Source: Streptococcus dysgalactiae subsp. dysgalactiae (GTDB lineage: Bacteria > Bacillota > Bacilli > Lactobacillales > Streptococcaceae). Taken from it: a DNA stretch of 64,000 bases. How positions within the stretch are numbered: position 1 is the first letter of the stretch; each line of letters opens with the position of its first letter. The notes below the pieces were generated by a model. The model did no database searches. It was not told the origin of the DNA and saw nothing but the letters and a program-made list of their open reading frames with translations. The stretch lies in the NCBI RefSeq assembly GCF_900459225.1, contig NZ_UHFH01000003.1, positions 712,501-776,500 of the forward strand, read 5' to 3'. The translations under genes and the position numbers were made by a program. This document shows, piece by piece, positions 7,854 to 15,000 of the stretch.

Positions 7854-10097
7854 ATGGCAGAGAATGATTTTAATTTGCTACCGTTGCTGGATTATATCAA
7901 TCCTGCCACGGTGGATTATCATACATGGGTCCAAGTAGGAATGGCCCTAAAACACGAAGGATATACTGCTATGGATTGGGACATTTGGTCACAGTCTGAC
8001 AGTAGATACAAAAAGGGTGAATGTTTCGCTAAATGGGATAGTTTTCAAGGCAATGGACTTGGGACTGTCACTGGTGCAACTATCACACAGTTAGCGAAAG
8101 AAAACGGGTGGACATCTGACTACCGTACGAGTGATGAAGCCCACGAGCTTGATTGGGATAGCACTATTGATCGTGACTATAAAATTATTGACAAGAACTG
8201 GATCGAAGCAAAAGAAATTAGAGAACCTACTAACTGGTCACCTGTTCACGATTTGATTACTTACATCAACACTCTTTTTGAATCGACTGACAAAGTCGGA
8301 TATGTGACAGAAACATACCCGATTGAAACAGATAAGGGCATTATCTATAAACCAACAAAAGGAGCCTATGACAGGACAGCTGGTCAGCTTATCCAAGAAT
8401 TACAAAAAAATCCTAATGACATTGGTGCTGTCCTCGGTGACTATAAAGAAGAAGCTGGGGCATGGATACGATTTAACCCTTTAGATGGCAATGGCGTCAA
8501 GAACGACAATGTAACAGACTTTAGGTATGCCTTGGTTGAATCCGACAGCATGGAACTTGGTAAGCAGTATGCTTTATTTAAAGAACTAGAATTGCCGATA
8601 GCGGCATTGGTCCATAGCGGTAAAAAATCATTACATGCTATTGTCAAAGTAGATGCTCGTGATTATCAGGAGTACCGCAAACGTGTTGATTACATCTATC
8701 AAATCTGTAAGAAAAACGGTCTTGATATTGACACACAGAATCGTAATCCAAGTCGTCTATCACGAATGCCAGGTATTATGCGAAACGGTCACAAGCAATT
8801 TTTGATTGATACAAATATTGGTAAAACCAATTATGAAGAATGGTATCAATGGATTGAAGATTTAAATGATGATTTACCAGAGCCTGAAACGCTAGCTGAT
8901 GAATGGGATAATTTGCCAGAGCTGGCTCCTGAATTAATTAAAGGAGTGTTACGCCAAGGACATAAAATGCTAATTGCAGGACCATCAAAAGCCGGTAAGT
9001 CATTTGCATTGATTGAGTTATCTATTGCTTTGGCTGAGGGGCAGAAATGGCTGGGTTGGCAATGTGAACAAGGGAAAGTCCTCTATGTCAATTTGGAACT
9101 GGACAGACCATCAGCTTTGCATCGCTTCAAAGATGTTTATGATGCGATGGGATTACCTCCTACTAATGTGGCAAATATTGACATTTGGAACCTCCGTGGG
9201 AAAACAGTACCAATGGATAAGTTAGCACCTAAACTTATCAGACGCTCACTGAAGAAAAATTACCAAGCGGTTATTATCGACCCTATTTATAAAGTGCTCA
9301 CTGGTGATGAAAACAGTGCTGATCAGATGGCCCATTTTACAAATCAATTTGATAAGGTAGCCACGGAACTTGGATGTAGCGTAATTTACTGCCACCACCA
9401 TTCTAAAGGAAGTCAAGGTGGTAAAAAGTCCATGGACAGGGCAAGTGGTTCTGGAGTATTTGCTCGTGATCCTGATGCATTGATTGATTTAGTAGAGCTT
9501 GAGCTTAGCGATGATTTGATTAAGGTTCGTGCTGATAAGGCTGCCAATAAAATCTATCAACGTGCTTTGCAAGAGCGAAATCTAGGCTACTACCAACAAT
9601 ATGTTAGCCTTGACGATTTGGAAAGTAATGCACAGATGAGACAACACTTTGAAAAAGCGATTAGTGATGTCCTAGTACGTAAAATTTACACAGACGAAAT
9701 CAAGCAGGCTGTCCACGCTATCAACATTAGCACAGGCTGGCGAGTTGAAGGAACTTTACGTGAATTTGCTAAATTTCAGCCGGTCAACATGTGGTTTAGT
9801 TATCCAGTGCACGAAGTTGATACAACTGGTGTGTTGGCAGATATACAACTGGAGGAAAGTAAGCCGAACTGGCAGAAAGCTAAGGAAGGTAGAAAGTCAA
9901 AAAAAGAAAAGGCAGAGGAACGTAAGCAAAAAATAGATACAGCCTACAGTGCTCTATTTGATGGCTTCACACCCGTTTCATTATCAGAGTTGCAAGAGTA
10001 TCTGGATTCTACCGAAAAAACAGTTCGAAATCATCTCAAAGAGCATGGTGGTTTTGATATTAAAAACGGAATTGTCTATCAGAAAAAAACAGAATAG
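7854..10097 (+). CDS. Primase-helicase (PriCT-like N-terminus, RepA-like AAA_25 ATPase)
   Basis: 747 aa. The N-terminus (YHTWVQVGMALKHEG, then WDIWSQSD) matches primase C-terminal (PriCT) type domains. A middle part has primase-like beta strands (ALVESDSM, VHSGKKSLHAIV). Walker A GPSKAGKSFAL lies near residue 376 and a Walker B-like AVIIDPIYK near 472, typical of RepA-like hexameric helicases. A charged linker and a small wH-like C-terminus (STEKTVRNHLKEHGGF) follow. It likely initiates phage DNA replication; the repeat region directly downstream is a candidate origin. Confidence 0.85.
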   Translation: MAENDFNLLPLLDYINPATVDYHTWVQVGMALKHEGYTAMDWDIWSQSDSRYKKGECFAKWDSFQGNGLGTVTGATITQLAKENGWTSDYRTSDEAHELDWDSTIDRDYKIIDKNWIEAKEIREPTNWSPVHDLITYINTLFESTDKVGYVTETYPIETDKGIIYKPTKGAYDRTAGQLIQELQKNPNDIGAVLGDYKEEAGAWIRFNPLDGNGVKNDNVTDFRYALVESDSMELGKQYALFKELELPIAALVHSGKKSLHAIVKVDARDYQEYRKRVDYIYQICKKNGLDIDTQNRNPSRLSRMPGIMRNGHKQFLIDTNIGKTNYEEWYQWIEDLNDDLPEPETLADEWDNLPELAPELIKGVLRQGHKMLIAGPSKAGKSFALIELSIALAEGQKWLGWQCEQGKVLYVNLELDRPSALHRFKDVYDAMGLPPTNVANIDIWNLRGKTVPMDKLAPKLIRRSLKKNYQAVIIDPIYKVLTGDENSADQMAHFTNQFDKVATELGCSVIYCHHHSKGSQGGKKSMDRASGSGVFARDPDALIDLVELELSDDLIKVRADKAANKIYQRALQERNLGYYQQYVSLDDLESNAQMRQHFEKAISDVLVRKIYTDEIKQAVHAINISTGWRVEGTLREFAKFQPVNMWFSYPVHEVDTTGVLADIQLEESKPNWQKAKEGRKSKKEKAEERKQKIDTAYSALFDGFTPVSLSELQEYLDSTEKTVRNHLKEHGGFDIKNGIVYQKKTE

Positions 10098-10122
10098 GGA
10101 AAGAAAATAACAGAAAATTTTC

Positions 10123-10235
10123 CCTGTAAAAAACAGAGAATTTTATGTTATTTTCCCTTCCTAAATCCTGTAAAAAACATAAATTTTCCCTTTTTCTAAA
10201 TCCTGTAAAAAACAGAGAATTTTATGTTATTTTCC
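10123..10235 (+). repeat. Direct repeats (iterons) after primase gene
   Basis: Copies at 10123-10156 and 10202-10235 are near-identical 34-mers beginning CCTGTAAAAAACAGAG and ending TTATTTTCC. A shorter copy begins at 10167 (CCTGTAAAAAACATAAA). Copies two and three also share the preceding CTAAAT. Repeats are seen directly; their role as initiator-binding iterons is inferred. Confidence 0.75.
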
Positions 10236-10250
10236 GGAAAAAGACACGCT

Positions 10251-10358
10251 ATAACTCTTATCAGAGTTATTAAAAGTGTTTTTCCTTCGTCAAAAGTCAA
10301 AGAAAAAGGAAGGTTTGGCGTTAGACTTCGCCAAAACCATTCCTTTCTCATCTTTGAC
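10251..10358. repeat. Hairpin and long imperfect palindrome
   Basis: ATAACTCT and AGAGTTAT (10251-10258, 10263-10270) form an 8-bp stem with a 4-nt loop. Then GTCAAAGA (10296-10303) pairs with TCTTTGAC (10351-10358) and an inner GGTTTGGCG with CGCCAAAACC, enclosing an 8-nt loop. There is no T-run after either, so they are not simple terminators; a cruciform or RNA role is possible. Confidence 0.65.
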
Positions 10359-10388
10359 AAAGCGCGTAGATTAAGAAAGGAATAAAAA

Positions 10389-10571
10389 ATGCAAATTGAA
10401 TTTTTTAAAAATGGTAAAAGTGATATTGAGTTGGAATATTTAAAAAATGAAGTTAACGGTTTTATAAACGACCTGCGAGAAGATGGTATTAAATGTTTAG
10501 ATATCCAATTCATTTTTGATGAAGATGAGATCATCGTATTTGTTAAATATGAGGGCTTAATCGATGATTGA
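10389..10571 (+). CDS. Small acidic hypothetical phage protein
   Basis: 60 aa from ATG 10389 after AAGAAAGGAAT. Acidic, with a C-terminal LDIQFIFDEDEIIVFV stretch likely forming beta strands. It overlaps the RusA gene by 8 bp. No family recognised. A DNA-mimic role would be a guess. Confidence 0.55.
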   Translation: MQIEFFKNGKSDIELEYLKNEVNGFINDLREDGIKCLDIQFIFDEDEIIVFVKYEGLIDD

Positions 10572-10959
10572 TTTCTTTATCCCGATGAAGAAAATCCCAA
10601 CTACTACACACCAACAAAAGAAGGTCCGTGTGGTAAACGGTAAACCACAATTCTACGAACCGGATTCGCTGAAGGAAGCTCGTGCCATGTTTATGAGTAA
10701 ATTTGCACCCCATGCTCCTGAGAAAAAAATGACCGGTCCATTACGACTCACTGTCAAATGGTTATTCCCGAAAATCAAAAAATCAGTAGACGGACAATAT
10801 AAAGATACTAAACCCGACACAGATAATTTGAACAAGTTACCTAAAGATTGTATGACTGCATTGGGATTTTGGAATGATGATGCGCAGGTTGCTTCGGAAA
10901 TTATTGAGAAGTTCTGGGCTGATACAGTAGGAATATACGTAAAGGTGGAAGAGTTATGA
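10564..10959 (+). CDS. RusA-family Holliday junction resolvase
   Basis: 131 aa. The RusA hallmark KPDTDNLNK (around residues 83-91, with D85 and D87) and the second acidic pair WNDDAQV (about 103-109) supply the metal-binding carboxylates. It cuts four-way junctions during phage recombination and packaging. Start at 10564 overlaps the previous gene; an in-frame ATG at 10585 is the alternative. It overlaps the next gene by 4 bp (ATGA). Confidence 0.88.
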   Translation: MIDFFIPMKKIPTTTHQQKKVRVVNGKPQFYEPDSLKEARAMFMSKFAPHAPEKKMTGPLRLTVKWLFPKIKKSVDGQYKDTKPDTDNLNKLPKDCMTALGFWNDDAQVASEIIEKFWADTVGIYVKVEEL

Positions 10960-11180
10960 AAATTGATTATATTAATTTTTTTGAACGAGTGGTTCCTGAC
11001 TGGATGAGAGAGAGTAATGTCAAAATGCAAGAAGTTGGATTTAATACTGAAGCTTATTGGATATGGGCCAACCAGTCAATTGTTACGATTTGCGAAACTT
11101 ATGGTAACGACTCATTAATTAATGGTCAATTTCATCTTATTTGGGAGTGGCTTGAAAGTAAAACAAAAGAAAGTAGTTAA
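10956..11180 (+). CDS. Hypothetical phage protein (74 aa)
   Basis: 74 aa, aromatic-rich (ERVVPDWMRESN, EAYWIWANQS). Starts inside the RusA stop (ATGA overlap), so translation is coupled. No known motif and no membrane segment. Part of the small-gene accessory array between resolvase and late regulator. Confidence 0.6.
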   Translation: MKIDYINFFERVVPDWMRESNVKMQEVGFNTEAYWIWANQSIVTICETYGNDSLINGQFHLIWEWLESKTKESS

Positions 11181-11182
11181 AA

Positions 11183-11368
11183 ATGGTAAAACACGTTGTT
11201 AGAGTTTACAACAAAGGTATTACAGCGACTTACGCGATCTATGACAAAAACCTGTTTCAGGAGCATGAGTTTGTAACAAAAATAGAAGCAATGCAGTTTA
11301 TTAGACGGCTAGAGTTAGCTAATGATAAGCGAGCGACAGAATATTTTATGAGAGAGGTAGACGAATGA
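11183..11368 (+). CDS. Hypothetical phage protein (61 aa)
   Basis: 61 aa, mixed charge, mostly beta then helix (VVRVYNKGITATYAIYDKN). Two bases after the preceding stop, and overlapping the YopX gene by 4 bp. No function recognised. Confidence 0.55.
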   Translation: MVKHVVRVYNKGITATYAIYDKNLFQEHEFVTKIEAMQFIRRLELANDKRATEYFMREVDE

Positions 11369-11748
11369 TACCAAAATTTAGAGCGTATTTTGAGCAGTAT
11401 AAGAGAATGATTTATTCCATAGGAATAGTAAACCAAAACATGATATTGGTAGACTTCCATGATACAGGTGACACAGAGTCATTATTTATTACAGATAGAA
11501 TTCATGTTATGCAATCAACAGGCTTGTTTGATAAAAACGGCGTTGAAATTTTTGAGGGAGACGTCGTGAAATTACAATATACAATTACTAGTGATTTTGA
11601 ACTTTTTGAAGTACGTCAATTTAGAGGAGGGATGTGGCGAATTGACAATAGACGACGCGGATCAGATTTGTGGTTAAGAAACGAGGACTGCGAAGTTATC
11701 GGGAATATATATCAGAACAGCGACCTGCTAGAAAGTGTGGAAGAATGA
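11365..11748 (+). CDS. YopX-family protein
   Basis: 127 aa. The pattern STGLFDKNGVEIFEGDVVK in the middle, preceded by an N-terminal KFRAYFEQYKRM strand, is the YopX signature (named for the SPbeta protein). These beta-barrel proteins are common in phages of Firmicutes; their role is unknown. The ATG overlaps the upstream gene and the stop overlaps the next start. Confidence 0.85.
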   Translation: MIPKFRAYFEQYKRMIYSIGIVNQNMILVDFHDTGDTESLFITDRIHVMQSTGLFDKNGVEIFEGDVVKLQYTITSDFELFEVRQFRGGMWRIDNRRRGSDLWLRNEDCEVIGNIYQNSDLLESVEE

Positions 11749-12014
11749 CAGAAGAACAGATGATTGATTGCTTGCTTTATGAGTTAGCAAAAAAAGACAA
11801 AGCAATCGAGAAGAAAGACATCATTATTGCTGTACTGAAAGTCATGCTGTGTCTCGTGTTTGTTTTTGGCATCGCACTACAAAACCACCACAAACCGCAA
11901 ATCACTGGTTTGCAGTCGCAATTACGCAGGACACAAAAGCAGCTTAAACGTGCTAGCGAGCAAAATCAGAGACAGACAAAGCGGATTGCGGAATTGACTG
12001 GGAATTGGGGATAA
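11745..12014 (+). CDS. Small membrane-anchored coiled-coil protein
   Basis: 89 aa from ATG 11745, overlapping the YopX stop. A charged N-terminus (KKDKAIEKKD) is followed by one hydrophobic segment at about residues 26-44 (IIAVLKVMLCLVFVFGIAL) and a basic coiled coil (LRRTQKQLKRASEQNQRQ). A single-pass topology with the basic coil on one face of the membrane is likely. Function unknown; a role in lysogenic conversion or superinfection exclusion is speculation. Confidence 0.6.
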   Translation: MTEEQMIDCLLYELAKKDKAIEKKDIIIAVLKVMLCLVFVFGIALQNHHKPQITGLQSQLRRTQKQLKRASEQNQRQTKRIAELTGNWG

Positions 12015-12017
12015 GGG

Positions 12018-12245
12018 ATGAACTGGAAACATGCTTATTTAAAACCAAACAAAAATGGATTATTACAATGGCACGGGGATATACCTGAATATGATAAAGA
12101 ACTAGTAATTTATACGCAAGGGTACTTTTCTATTGATATTTTTATTTTTGAAGATGACGGTAATGCTGAATTAGAAGAAAATTTTTCAGCTGACGATTTC
12201 TATTGGTGTGAACTTGAAAAACCTGATACTGGAAATGGGGGGTAA
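12018..12245 (+). CDS. Hypothetical acidic phage protein (75 aa)
   Basis: 75 aa with IYTQGYFSIDIFIFEDDG in the middle and a FYWCELEKPD end. The composition resembles DUF551-type small phage proteins that end in W-x-x-LP, but the match is weak. It ends in TGNGG, as does the methyltransferase downstream. Confidence 0.5.
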   Translation: MNWKHAYLKPNKNGLLQWHGDIPEYDKELVIYTQGYFSIDIFIFEDDGNAELEENFSADDFYWCELEKPDTGNGG

Positions 12246-12248
12246 AAT

Positions 12249-12731
12249 ATGCCAGACATCAAGATTTTAGATGCTTGTTGTGGAAGTCGCCTATTTTGGT
12301 TTGATAAAAACGAACCTCACACAACTTTTATGGACGTCAGACAAGAAAAATTTGAGATACACGGCAAAAAAATCAATGTCAACCCTGATGTAATTGGTGA
12401 TTTTCGTGATATGCCTTTTGAAAGTAATAGCTTTAACCTTGTTGTCTTCGACCCACCACACTTAAAATATGTTGGACAAAACTCAATTATGAAAGCTCAG
12501 TATGGCCAACTTGATAAAGAAAACTGGAAAGAAGATATTTCAAAAGGTTTCGAAGAGTGTATGAGAGTTCTAAAAGTAGGAGGAACTTTAGTTTTTAAAT
12601 GGTCTGATTGTCAGATAAATGTAAAGGAAGTTTTATCAGCAATACCATTTAAGCCATTATTTGGCCAGCAACGAGGAACAACTCACTGGATGACGTTTAT
12701 GAAATTTGAATTGACTGGAAATGGGGGATGA
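12249..12731 (+). CDS. SAM-dependent DNA methyltransferase-like protein
   Basis: 160 aa. Motif I-like LDACCGSRLFW (residues 7-17) and the catalytic motif DPPH (68-71) in LVVFDPPHLKY, with the later motif VLKVGGTLVFKW (about 113-124). DPPH in place of DPPY/NPPY is known among small phage methyltransferases. There is no obvious target-recognition domain, so the target (probably adenine or cytosine N4) cannot be named. It likely protects phage DNA from host restriction. No partner restriction gene is seen. Confidence 0.78.
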   Translation: MPDIKILDACCGSRLFWFDKNEPHTTFMDVRQEKFEIHGKKINVNPDVIGDFRDMPFESNSFNLVVFDPPHLKYVGQNSIMKAQYGQLDKENWKEDISKGFEECMRVLKVGGTLVFKWSDCQINVKEVLSAIPFKPLFGQQRGTTHWMTFMKFELTGNGG

Positions 12732-13069
12732 GTATGTCGCTAATTGATGAAGTGAAACAATGTGGTTTAGAATCACATAAAAAATGGTTCGATAGATTTT
12801 TTAATGATTTAAAAATCGAGGATAAGATTAAACAATCTGCAATGAAAGGGTTCTCTGGTTATAGAATCCCTATCTCCAAAAACGATGAATACTTAGCTAG
12901 ACGCCTTAACAGTCAAAAAACAATAGATTTACTAAAACAGCGGTTGGGAGGCGGCTTTGATGTTGAAATAAAAACGCTTGAATCATCATATAAATTGCTT
13001 GGTAAACCAGTTGTATTTAGCAGAGATTTATGTATTTTTTGGAGGATAGGAGATGAGGATGGACAATAA
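12728..13069 (+). CDS. Hypothetical phage protein (111-113 aa)
   Basis: The ATG at 12728 overlaps the methyltransferase stop; ATG 12734 is better spaced from GGGGATG and may be the real start. The product starts SLIDEVKQCGLESHKKWF and is rich in K, D and aromatic residues, without a known motif. It ends beyond the start of the small membrane protein gene at 13053. Confidence 0.55.
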   Translation: MSMSLIDEVKQCGLESHKKWFDRFFNDLKIEDKIKQSAMKGFSGYRIPISKNDEYLARRLNSQKTIDLLKQRLGGGFDVEIKTLESSYKLLGKPVVFSRDLCIFWRIGDEDGQ

Positions 13070-13136
13070 CACAGCAGTTGTTTTGACACTATTAATACTA
13101 TTTTTACCTTTTATTATTGGAAGTTTTAGAGATTAA
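13053..13136 (+). CDS. Tiny single-pass membrane protein (27 aa)
   Basis: ATG 13053 (or 13059) follows GGAGGATAGG, a strong ribosome site. The product is a short polar start (MRMDNNTA) followed by a hydrophobic helix (VVLTLLILFLPFIIG) and SFRD. It overlaps the preceding gene by 17 bp. The good SD and clean membrane helix argue for a real gene. Function unknown. Confidence 0.55.
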   Translation: MRMDNNTAVVLTLLILFLPFIIGSFRD

Positions 13137-13148
13137 CAGAGGTACAAA

Positions 13149-13358
13149 ATGACAGAGCAAGAAATTAAAAATCTGCTTAATGACAGCAGAAAACTAGTAT
13201 CAGAAGCAATTAACAAGTGCTATTTAGCGACAAGCAAAATTCCTCTATCTGTTGATAATAGCTTGATTTTTAGTGCTTACGATTATATTATTCACGACAT
13301 CGGTGACGTTGATAAAATAGCTAAAGAAATAAGTAAGGCAGGGGAAAATGAACATTAA
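13149..13358 (+). CDS. Hypothetical phage protein (69 aa)
   Basis: 69 aa, helical and acidic, beginning MTEQEIKNLLNDSRKLV. Its start is similar to that of the protein at 13635-13799 (MNESEIKNLVNRLSDLI), which suggests the two are related by duplication. It overlaps the next gene by 11 bp. No known family. Confidence 0.6.
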   Translation: MTEQEIKNLLNDSRKLVSEAINKCYLATSKIPLSVDNSLIFSAYDYIIHDIGDVDKIAKEISKAGENEH

Positions 13359-13638
13359 CGACAAATCCATAAAAACTATTAACAGTATATACACATACGG
13401 TGATAGAGTAGAAATGTGCGAAAACATGCAATCATACGTTGCAGAGAGAGACGCGTTAATAAAAGATTTGCTGAGACTAAAAAATCCTATCGACAGAGAC
13501 AGGGTGTCCGCAAAATTAGATAGAGTGCAAAATAATATTAGCGAGCTTATCTTAAGAGTGACAGATGTATGGCGAGGCAGTGAGCAAGTCATTGCTGAGC
13601 AGTGTTTTTTAAAGGTATTAGAGGAGGTGACGGAATGA
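13348..13638 (+). CDS. Hypothetical helical phage protein (96 aa)
   Basis: 96 aa, charged, almost entirely helical (MQSYVAERDALIKDLLRLK, then VSAKLDRVQNNISELI). ATG 13348 follows GGCAGGGGAAA. Overlaps both neighbours, so it belongs to one translation-coupled string. No function recognised. Confidence 0.6.
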   Translation: MNINDKSIKTINSIYTYGDRVEMCENMQSYVAERDALIKDLLRLKNPIDRDRVSAKLDRVQNNISELILRVTDVWRGSEQVIAEQCFLKVLEEVTE

Positions 13639-13799
13639 ATGAAAGCGAAATCAAAAATCTAGTAAATAGGCTAAGTGATTTAATTGATAAATGCGATAAT
13701 GACTTTGAAGCAATGGTGTTTAATCCAGATGCAACATTTGATTTATTACTCGACAGTCATTCTGTACTATCAAGAGTTTTAAGGGAAGAGGTAGATTAA
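13635..13799 (+). CDS. Small acidic helical protein, paralogue-like of 13149-13358
   Basis: 54 aa. Start at ATG 13635 because GAGGAGGTGACGGA precedes it; the longer in-frame start at 13602 lies in the upstream gene without a site. The N-terminus SEIKNLVNRLSDLI resembles that of the 69-aa protein two genes upstream. Last gene of the early/middle rightward array. Confidence 0.6.
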   Translation: MNESEIKNLVNRLSDLIDKCDNDFEAMVFNPDATFDLLLDSHSVLSRVLREEVD

Positions 13800-13870
13800 T
13801 GATCTTTCTTTATTAATATTCGCTGGATGTTGTCTAGTAGTAAAAATCATAGAGTATTTAATTGATTTAT

Positions 13871-13915
13871 AACCCCACGCAAGCGCCAAAGAGCCTGCAA
13901 TGGCTCTGTGGGGTT
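13871..13915 (+). ncRNA. Nested stem-loop, possible structured RNA
   Basis: AACCCCAC (13871-13878) pairs with GTGGGGTT (13908-13915); inside, AGAGCC (13890-13895) pairs with GGCTCT (13902-13907) around a 6-nt loop. No T-run follows, so it is not a classic terminator. Seen in sequence; role unknown. Confidence 0.45.
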
Positions 13916-13967
13916 ACGTGCCAGGAACCACGTTAAAAGCGACTTAGACACCTTTTATTTTTATCAG

Positions 13968-13996
13968 CTGCATAGCGTGGAATAATCGTTATGCAG
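13968..13996 (+). ncRNA. Second stem-loop
   Basis: CTGCATAGCG (13968-13977) pairs with CGTTATGCAG (13987-13996), one wobble pair, with a 9-nt loop. It sits 50 nt after the nested stem and may belong to the same structured element. Confidence 0.4.
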
Positions 13997-14099
13997 TCAT
14001 AGACCGAAATTAATTAAAAAAGGATGTGACAAGAATCTCCTTAACCAAAAAAACAAAAATCTAACGCCGATTATCGGTCACTGGCTATTATTCAAGGCG

Positions 14100-14177
14100 C
14101 TAACGCTGACATCCTGCGCCTGTGTCAAATAAAAAGGAAAGAGAGGGCTTTTCTCCACAAAACAAAAAGACGTCCAT
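14100..14177 (-). CDS. Possible 25-aa peptide on the minus strand
   Basis: Reading leftward: extended -10 TGGTATAAT (14213-14218), a perfect AAGGAGG (14185-14191), 7 nt, then ATG at 14177 and 25 codons (MDVFLFCGEKPSLSF...). Promoter, ribosome site and start are all well spaced. Against it, a short hairpin ending in five T spans the start, which could instead be a terminator of a tiny RNA. No homologue recognised. Confidence 0.3.
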   Translation of the reverse strand: MDVFLFCGEKPSLSFLFDTGAGCQR

Positions 14178-14212
14178 GCGAACGCCTCCTTGGTTAAATT
14201 AAGCTTAAATAA

Positions 14213-14221
14213 ATTATACCA
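14213..14221 (-). promoter_or_regulatory. Extended -10 promoter on the minus strand
   Basis: TGGTATAAT on the minus strand, identical to the repressor promoter -10 and to the element at 1133-1141. As at 1156, the next rightward ATG (14236) lies 16 bp from the end of this motif. Promoter activity is inferred. Confidence 0.45.
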
Positions 14222-14235
14222 TACTGGGGGCTTTC

Positions 14236-14676
14236 ATGACGTTTTTTCCAGAGATTGACATCCAAAAAACAAAATCTAATGCCAAGCGTAAATTGAGAGA
14301 GTATCCACGCTGGCGGAGGATAGCTAATGACGTAGATACTCAAAAAGTTACAGCTACTTACTCATTTGAGCCAAGGCAACCACATGGAATCCCTAGTAAA
14401 CCTGTGGAAAGACTAGCACTTAATCGTGTGTCGGCAGAACAGGAGTTGGATGCGATTGAGAGAGCAGTCAACGGGATATTCGATCCAGAGTATAGATTGA
14501 TACTGATTGACAAGTATTTGCTGACATATCCAAAGACTGATTGTGATATTTATACAAAACTTGGCTACGAAAAAAGTCAGTATTACAACATGCTAGATAA
14601 CGCCTTGATATCGTTTTCTGAACTGTATAAAGAGGGAGTGTTGCTTGTTGAGAAATTGGAAAAAAGCTGGAATTAA
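14236..14676 (+). CDS. ArpU-family late transcription regulator
   Basis: 146 aa. The N-terminal FFPEIDIQKTKSNAKRKLRE and the central EQELDAIERAVNGIF, with LGYEKSQYYNMLDNALISF near the end, match the ArpU family (named for an Enterococcus autolysin regulator), which controls packaging and lysis genes in Gram-positive phages. The C-terminus looks like a sigma-like HTH. It is placed directly before the terminase region, as expected for a late activator. Its binding site may lie in the inverted repeats downstream. Confidence 0.85.
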   Translation: MTFFPEIDIQKTKSNAKRKLREYPRWRRIANDVDTQKVTATYSFEPRQPHGIPSKPVERLALNRVSAEQELDAIERAVNGIFDPEYRLILIDKYLLTYPKTDCDIYTKLGYEKSQYYNMLDNALISFSELYKEGVLLVEKLEKSWN

Positions 14677-14729
14677 TATGGAATAATTATGTGCTTTATA
14701 TATAAATATTCATGTTATTATAGTACTAT

Positions 14730-14814
14730 CAAAATAACAAGAAGAGATAACCATTTTACCAACTGACTATTTATTTAGTCGCCAACTTTAACTACAATCA
14801 AACTTGTTATTTTG
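14730..14814. repeat. 12-bp perfect inverted repeat with inner hairpin
   Basis: CAAAATAACAAG (14730-14741) and CTTGTTATTTTG (14803-14814) are exact complements; between them GACTA/TAGTC (14765-14769, 14776-14780) forms an inner stem. Candidate operator for the ArpU-like protein or an RNA fold. Confidence 0.6.
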
Positions 14815-14838
14815 TAGCCTGATGGCGGTACAGCGAGT

Positions 14839-14882
14839 TGAGACGACAACTGGGTATGCAGGTTCGAATCCTGCCGTCTCAA
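14839..14882 (+). ncRNA. tRNA-like minihelix 1 (acceptor plus T arm only)
   Basis: TGAGACG (14839-14845) pairs perfectly with CGTCTCA (14875-14881). A 12-nt linker is followed by a perfect T stem GCAGG/CCTGC with a canonical loop TTCGAAT (14863-14869). The D and anticodon arms are missing and no CCA is encoded. This is the acceptor/T half of a tRNA. A second such element lies 120 bp downstream. Not a functional translating tRNA; role unknown. Confidence 0.6.
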
Positions 14883-14902
14883 TCAGCGTCGGGGAGACGC
14901 GA

Positions 14903-14948
14903 CCCCACATCCCTTTTAAGGCAGATACGTTCTGATGTGTGGGTTTTT
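14903..14948 (+). terminator. Terminator-like hairpin between the tRNA-like elements
   Basis: CCCCACAT (14903-14910) pairs with ATGTGTGGG (14935-14943, one bulge) followed by five T (14944-14948). The 24-nt loop is long. It could end arpU transcription or act as an attenuator before the late genes. Confidence 0.5.
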
Positions 14949-15000
14949 ATGATTAACCGCAAGTTCAAAAACAAGGGTCGCAACCTTGCTTGTGGTTAGT

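Larger units (their letters stand above)
10098..10388. other. Non-coding candidate replication origin region
   Basis: About 290 bp without a gene, AT-rich, holding three copies of a direct repeat (10123-10235), a perfect 8-bp hairpin (10251-10270) and a 63-bp imperfect palindrome (10296-10358). Direct repeats next to a primase-helicase gene are the usual layout of a phage origin. No SD-led ORF was seen inside. The origin role is inferred. Confidence 0.5.
13800..14235. other. Non-coding region with RNA folds before the late regulator
   Basis: 436 bp with no rightward gene. It holds a nested stem (13871-13915), a second stem (13968-13996), further self-complementary segments around 14022-14123, a possible 25-aa minus-strand ORF (14100-14177) and its extended -10 promoter. 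The density of inverted repeats suggests a structured RNA or a transcription control region between middle and late genes. Confidence 0.55.

Noticed and set aside
10123..10235. CRISPR array
   Set aside because: Only three repeat copies, uneven spacing, AT-rich, no cas genes; fits origin iterons better.
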